Shown here: positions 14,726-19,186 of the stretch, in pieces
How the letters are laid out: every line of letters starts with the position of its first letter
Position numbering within the stretch: the stretch's first letter is position 1
Origin: an uncultured Clostridium sp.
Lineage (GTDB): Bacteria > Bacillota > Clostridia > Peptostreptococcales > Peptostreptococcaceae
Length of the DNA: 19,186 nt
Direction of reading: 5' to 3'
NCBI GenBank assembly: GCA_900557165.1
Contig: USRS01000044.1
Coordinates: 1 to 19,186 of the forward strand
Position numbers and translations under genes: made by a program
The notes under the pieces: model-generated
Told to the model about the DNA's origin: nothing
What the model saw: only the letters and a program-made list of their open reading frames with translations
The model's database searches: none

Positions 14726-15796
14726 ATGGATTTTAAAATAGCAGTTATAAAAGGTGATGGCGTAGGGCAGGAAATTATAAATGAAGGAATAAAAATATTA
14801 AGAAAAATAGAAGAAAAACATAATCATAAATTTGAATTAAAAGAAGTGCTTGTAGGTGGTATAGCAATAGATAAAGAAGGAGTTCCACTTCCACAAAAAA
14901 CTTTAAAAATATGTAAAGAAAGTGATGCAGTACTTTTAGGAGCTGTTGGAGGTCCTTTGTGGGATAATATTGACCCTGCAATAAGACCAGAAAAAGGACT
15001 TCTTGCACTTAGATCAGAACTTGGTTTATTTGCCAACTTAAGACCAGCAACAATTAATGAGAGTATAAAAGAATCTTCACCTCTTAGAAGTGATATTGTA
15101 CAAAAAGGAATAGACTTTGTAGTTGTAAGAGAACTAACTGGTGGGATTTATTTTGGTAAGCGAAAAACTCAAATAATAGATAATGTGGAGACGGCTTATG
15201 ATGTGGAACAATACAATGAAAATGAAATTAGAAGGATTGCCATAAAAGCCTTTGAAACAGCCAGATTAAGAAATAAAAAATTAACTTGTGTAGATAAAGC
15301 TAATGTTCTTGATAGTTCTAAGCTTTGGAGAAAAGTAATTAAAGATTTAAGTAAAGATTATAAAGATATAGAACTTAACTTTATGTATGTAGATAATGCA
15401 GCTATGCAGTTAATAAAGGATCCTAGTCAATTTGATGTAATAGTAACTAATAATATTTTTGGAGATATATTATCTGATGAAGCATCTATAATTACAGGTT
15501 CCATAGGAATGTTGCCATCGGCATCTTTAAGAAGTGATAAATTTGGAATGTATGAGCCAATACATGGAAGTGCTCCAGATATAGCAGGAAAAAATATTGT
15601 AAATCCTATAGCTACAATTTTATCTGTAGCCATGATGCTTAGATATTCCTTTGATTTAGAAGAAGAAGCTAAAGACATTGAAAAAGCAGTGAAAAAAGCT
15701 TTAGATAAAGGATATAGAACAAAAGATATTTACAATGAAAAAGGAATAGTTGTGACAACTAAAGAAATGGGAGATTTAATAGCAAAAGAAATTTAA
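14726..15796 (+). CDS. leuB: 3-isopropylmalate dehydrogenase
   Basis: This enzyme oxidises and decarboxylates 3-isopropylmalate to 2-oxoisocaproate with NAD, the last committed step of leucine synthesis. The 356 aa are of normal length. Visible are GDGVGQEI (10-17), GAVGGP (72-77), the substrate stretch [14 protein letters not shown] (95-108), the catalytic Y142 (GGIYFGKR) and K191 (VDKANVL), the metal Asps D223, D247 and D251, and the NAD-binding loop [18 protein letters not shown] (277-294). GGGGGAT precedes the ATG. It is the last gene of the operon, closed by the terminator at 15801-15839. Confidence 0.95.
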   Translation: MDFKIAVIKGDGVGQEIINEGIKILRKIEEKHNHKFELKEVLVGGIAIDKEGVPLPQKTLKICKESDAVLLGAVGGPLWDNIDPAIRPEKGLLALRSELGLFANLRPATINESIKESSPLRSDIVQKGIDFVVVRELTGGIYFGKRKTQIIDNVETAYDVEQYNENEIRRIAIKAFETARLRNKKLTCVDKANVLDSSKLWRKVIKDLSKDYKDIELNFMYVDNAAMQLIKDPSQFDVIVTNNIFGDILSDEASIITGSIGMLPSASLRSDKFGMYEPIHGSAPDIAGKNIVNPIATILSVAMMLRYSFDLEEEAKDIEKAVKKALDKGYRTKDIYNEKGIVVTTKEMGDLIAKEI

Positions 15797-15800
15797 AAAT

Positions 15801-15839
15801 AAAAAGCACCTTTAATTTAAATAAGTTAAAGGTGTTTTT
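15801..15839 (+). terminator. Terminator of the leuACDB operon
   Basis: AAAAAGCACCTTTAA (15801-15815) pairs with TTAAAGGTGTTTTT (15826-15839) with one G-U pair around a 10-base loop. The 3' arm itself provides the T-tract. Confidence 0.88.
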
Positions 15840-15858
15840 GCTAATTTTATTATTATGA

Positions 15859-15887
15859 TTGACATATAAAAAAAAGATATATAGGAT
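15859..15887 (+). promoter_or_regulatory. Promoter of the hisD-like gene
   Basis: A perfect TTGACA (15859-15864) and TAGGAT (15882-15887) are 17 bases apart. The leader to the start codon is about 55 bases and shows no riboswitch or attenuator, in contrast to the T-box units upstream. Confidence 0.7.
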
Positions 15888-15950
15888 TTATTTTAAATAG
15901 AAGAAAAGGGATAATTAAATTGCTATATAGTATAAAAGGGGGGAATTACT

Positions 15951-17237
15951 ATGGAAATTTTGAAAAAATCTTTATTTAAGCATATGGAAATTGAAAAAAC
16001 ACTACAAACTCAAGTAGGTGAAATATTAGAAGAAATAAGATTTAATAAAGATATAGGTGTAAAAAAATATAATTTATTGTTTGATAAAAATCCTAGGGAA
16101 AACTTTAGAGTAACTAGGGATGAAATTGTAAAAGCATATAAGCAAGTAGATGTGAAATTTATAGAGGATTTAAAGATTGCAGCAAAAAATATAGAAGAAT
16201 TTGCAAAAGCTCAAAAAAATAGTTTTAATAATGAGTTTGAAAAAGATATATATCCAGGAGTTACTTTAGGGCAAAAGCATATTCCCATAGAATCAGCATT
16301 AGCTTATGTTCCGGGAGGAAGTTATCCTTTATTTTCTACAGCTTTAATGCTTATAATACCAGCAAAAATTGCTGGAGTAAAAAGAATTTGTGCCTGTTCA
16401 CCAGCGATGAAAGATAGTGAATACATAAATCCGAAAACTTTAGTAGCCATGGATATAGCAGGTGCAGATGAAATATATGCTGTGGGAGGAGTTCAAGCTA
16501 TAGGGGCTTTTGCTTATGGAACAGATAGCATAAAACCTGTAGATATAATAGTTGGACCAGGAAACAAATATGTAACTGAAGCTAAAAGACAGTGTTATGG
16601 AAAAGTTGGAATAGATTTTGTAGCAGGACCTAGTGAAGTTTTAATAATTGCAGATGAAAGTGCGAATCCTTCTTATATAGCAGCAGATGTATTAGCACAG
16701 TGTGAACATGACTATAATGCTAGGGGTATTTTGATTACAACAGATAAAACTTTGGCAAAGGAAGTAAATAAGAAAGTAAATGAAATTTTAGTAGATCTTC
16801 CAACTAAGGATATAGCGTCTTTATCATGGAATAATAATGGTGAAATTATATTAGTAGATAATTTGCAAGAGGCAGTTAAGCTTAGTAATAAATATGCACC
16901 AGAGCACTTGGAGTTAAATGTAAAAAATACTGACGAAATTATTGATAAATTAACTAATTACGGTTCTTTATTTATAGGTCAATATTCAGCAGAAGTATTT
17001 GGCGATTATGTATCTGGTACAAATCATACTTTACCTACACTTAGAGCATCCAGATATACAGGAGGAGTATGGGTTGGAACATTTATAAAAACATGTACAA
17101 CGCAAAGATTAAGTAAAGGAGCAGTAGATTTATTGGCTCCTGTGGCTTATGATTTGGCAATGGATGAAGGACTTTATGCCCATGCAAATGCAGCAAAAGT
17201 AAGAATGAATCAAGAAAATGGTGGAGTAAATGAATAA
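15951..17237 (+). CDS. HisD-family zinc dehydrogenase (histidinol dehydrogenase or HpsN-like paralogue)
   Basis: This 428-aa protein has the HisD fold and chemistry: oxidation of an alcohol through an aldehyde to an acid using NAD. The zinc ligands Q250, H253 (AQCEH), D352 (FGDYVSG) and H411 (YAHANA) and the catalytic pair E318-H319 (APEHLEL) are all present. NAD-binding blocks are YVPGGSYPL (119-127), GGVQAIGAFAYG (179-190) and GPGNKYVTEAKRQ (202-214). However, GQKHIPIESALAYVPGGSYPL and RYTGGVWVGTFIKTCTTQRLS differ from usual HisD (which has 'ARF-SS-L-V-DF-KRTS') and look more like sulfopropanediol dehydrogenase (HpsN)-type members. No other his gene is nearby and it has its own promoter. 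A substrate other than histidinol is plausible, so no symbol is given. The ATG has GGGGGG upstream. Its stop overlaps a decayed FmdE-like gene. Confidence 0.85.
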   Translation: MEILKKSLFKHMEIEKTLQTQVGEILEEIRFNKDIGVKKYNLLFDKNPRENFRVTRDEIVKAYKQVDVKFIEDLKIAAKNIEEFAKAQKNSFNNEFEKDIYPGVTLGQKHIPIESALAYVPGGSYPLFSTALMLIIPAKIAGVKRICACSPAMKDSEYINPKTLVAMDIAGADEIYAVGGVQAIGAFAYGTDSIKPVDIIVGPGNKYVTEAKRQCYGKVGIDFVAGPSEVLIIADESANPSYIAADVLAQCEHDYNARGILITTDKTLAKEVNKKVNEILVDLPTKDIASLSWNNNGEIILVDNLQEAVKLSNKYAPEHLELNVKNTDEIIDKLTNYGSLFIGQYSAEVFGDYVSGTNHTLPTLRASRYTGGVWVGTFIKTCTTQRLSKGAVDLLAPVAYDLAMDEGLYAHANAAKVRMNQENGGVNE

Positions 17238-17469
17238 TTTATTATGGGAATAAATAGTTAAATTTCATGGTCACGAGTGTACAGGTATAGATATAGGATT
17301 TAAAGCGTGTGAAGTTATCAAAAGCAAAATAAATATAGATGAAAATATTGTTTGCATAAGTGAAAATAATTCTTCTCCCATCGATGAAGTAAAGTATATA
17401 TTCAATTTTGATTATAAGAAAGGAAATCTAATATTAAGAGAAGATAAAGGTTTAGCTTATAATTTATAG
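17230..17469 (+). pseudogene. Decayed FmdE-family gene
   Basis: ATG at 17230 overlaps the end of the hisD-like gene by 8 bases and has GGTGGAG upstream. It reads MNNLLWE, then TAA (17251-17253), then continues in frame as IVKFHGHECTGIDIGFKACE and on to KGNLILREDKGLAYNL with a stop at 17467-17469. The 'LLWE-x-x-x-FHGHxCxGxxxGFxA' start and the 'GKGNL' region are the FmdE-family signature (zinc-binding proteins related to formylmethanofuran dehydrogenase subunit E). The early nonsense codon, the lost Cys in the ENNSSPIDEV segment (functional members have Cys there), the changed FNFDYKKGN block and the missing C-terminal zinc part show a broken gene. The placement suggests it was once co-translated with the dehydrogenase. 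Confidence 0.75.
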
Positions 17470-17480
17470 AAAAGTTTTTA

Positions 17481-18086
17481 TTAAAAGTAAGATGAAATAG
17501 ATTCTTCCCACCATGAAAAGGACATTACAAAATTTGAAGTTATATCACTATTTATAGGTATAACTTCAAACAAATAACTAAAACCTGATGAAATTACTAT
17601 ACTGCCATTTTCATTTAAATTATATGAATTATAAGAAGGTACTATTAAATTTTGACCATAAACTCCATAAATTTTATCCAATTCATTGCCAAAGAAAATT
17701 TTTCCCTGAGGTATAGTTCCAGAGGAGTTTGAATTACTTATACAGAAAAAGTTGGAACTTTCAATTTTGCCTACAATGTCTTCAACACAATAATAAATTT
17801 TAATAATAAGTGGACTGTGGGAGTGATTTGTTATTATACTGTTTTTAACATAAATATTAATTTTAGATTTAATAGGGTTAGATAATAAAAAATAAGCATA
17901 TTCAAAAGTACTATTACCACCACAATACATATCATCACTAACTCCATTGAATAATGAAAAGTTTTTACTTTGTATATATCCATTAGAAATATCAGATACA
18001 TGCTCAAATTCAAAGGGAGAGGTTAAGTTTTCTTTGGCACTTGTAAATCTAGATTTATTTATATATTGATTTTGATTTATTTTCAT
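17481..18086 (-). CDS. DUF6143-like protein, 201 aa
   Basis: The frame is open from a TTG at 18101, but that TTG overlaps the GAGGAG ribosome binding site of the ATG at 18086, so the ATG is chosen (MKINQNQYINKSRF...). The protein is beta-rich, with many Asn and Ser and no signal peptide or membrane segment. Features are FSLFNG (about 44-49), a strand pair around NIYVKNSIITNHSHSPLIIKIYY, and the terminal MSFSWWEE. Strand order and the final WWEE resemble the DUF6143 family of Clostridium and Bacillus, whose role is unknown. The family call comes from pattern recall and is moderate. It is convergent with the hisD/fmdE unit and divergent from gap. Confidence 0.7.
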   Translation of the reverse strand: MKINQNQYINKSRFTSAKENLTSPFEFEHVSDISNGYIQSKNFSLFNGVSDDMYCGGNSTFEYAYFLLSNPIKSKINIYVKNSIITNHSHSPLIIKIYYCVEDIVGKIESSNFFCISNSNSSGTIPQGKIFFGNELDKIYGVYGQNLIVPSYNSYNLNENGSIVISSGFSYLFEVIPINSDITSNFVMSFSWWEESISSYF

Positions 18087-18101
18087 TTTATCACTCCTCA
18101 A

Positions 18102-19186
<1,085 letters not shown>

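Noticed and set aside
14775..15036. Two overlapping minus-strand ORFs inside leuB
   Set aside because: Shadows of the leuB coding sequence in other frames; leuB has every family motif.
15427..15678. 83-codon minus-strand ORF in leuB
   Set aside because: Antisense shadow of a strongly conserved gene, no ribosome binding site.

Overview
The window looks like chromosomal DNA of a low-GC, anaerobic, spore-forming Firmicute, most likely Clostridium sensu stricto. The evidence is very AT-rich DNA with A/T-ending codons, strong AGGAGG-type ribosome binding sites, GTG/TTG starts, T-box riboswitches, and clostridial families (DUF1540, a DUF6143-like protein, type 2 LeuA). I cannot name the species from sequence alone.

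Left part (1-5150): The window opens inside the last codons and right end of an IS3-family insertion sequence. Next come a small SHOCT-like protein gene (minus), a PlsC-type acyltransferase (plus), a DUF1540 protein, a GltS glutamate/sodium symporter and an AraC-type regulator (all minus), a YgjP-like zinc peptidase (plus) and a tiny BFD-like [2Fe-2S] protein (plus).

Middle (5150-8640): A gene-free stretch of about 470 bases has the anatomy of a small-RNA gene: a TTGGAA-18-TATAAT promoter, no ORF, several small hairpins and a 21-bp terminator stem. A second, shorter unit follows with its own terminator. Then come a 54-aa conserved-looking protein, a phosphoglucomutase-type phosphohexomutase and a YihY/BrkB membrane protein.

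Amino-acid block (8690-15840): hom (homoserine dehydrogenase) sits behind a T-box leader whose specifier reads ACT (Thr). A separate leuA-leuC-leuD-leuB operon sits behind a T-box with specifier CTT (Leu). The leaders share a 15-nt 5' block and place the specifier exactly three nucleotides before TAGGAGCTG. Together the genes commit aspartate semialdehyde to the Thr/Met branch and 2-oxoisovalerate to leucine, each induced when its tRNA is uncharged. A minus-strand gene of unknown function lies between them.

Right part (15850-19186): An orphan HisD-family dehydrogenase has its own consensus promoter and no other his genes nearby; its sequence leans towards the HpsN-like branch. Overlapping its stop codon is a decayed FmdE-family gene with an early nonsense codon, lost cysteines and a truncated C-terminus. 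A DUF6143-like gene follows on minus. A long AT-rich region with iterated TAC-led motifs then leads to a TTG-started glyceraldehyde-3-phosphate dehydrogenase, cut by the window edge, which lacks the usual NAD-selecting Asp.

The best leads for something undescribed are the 5206-5394 RNA candidate, the orphan HisD-like/FmdE-remnant pair and the repeated motifs upstream of gap.
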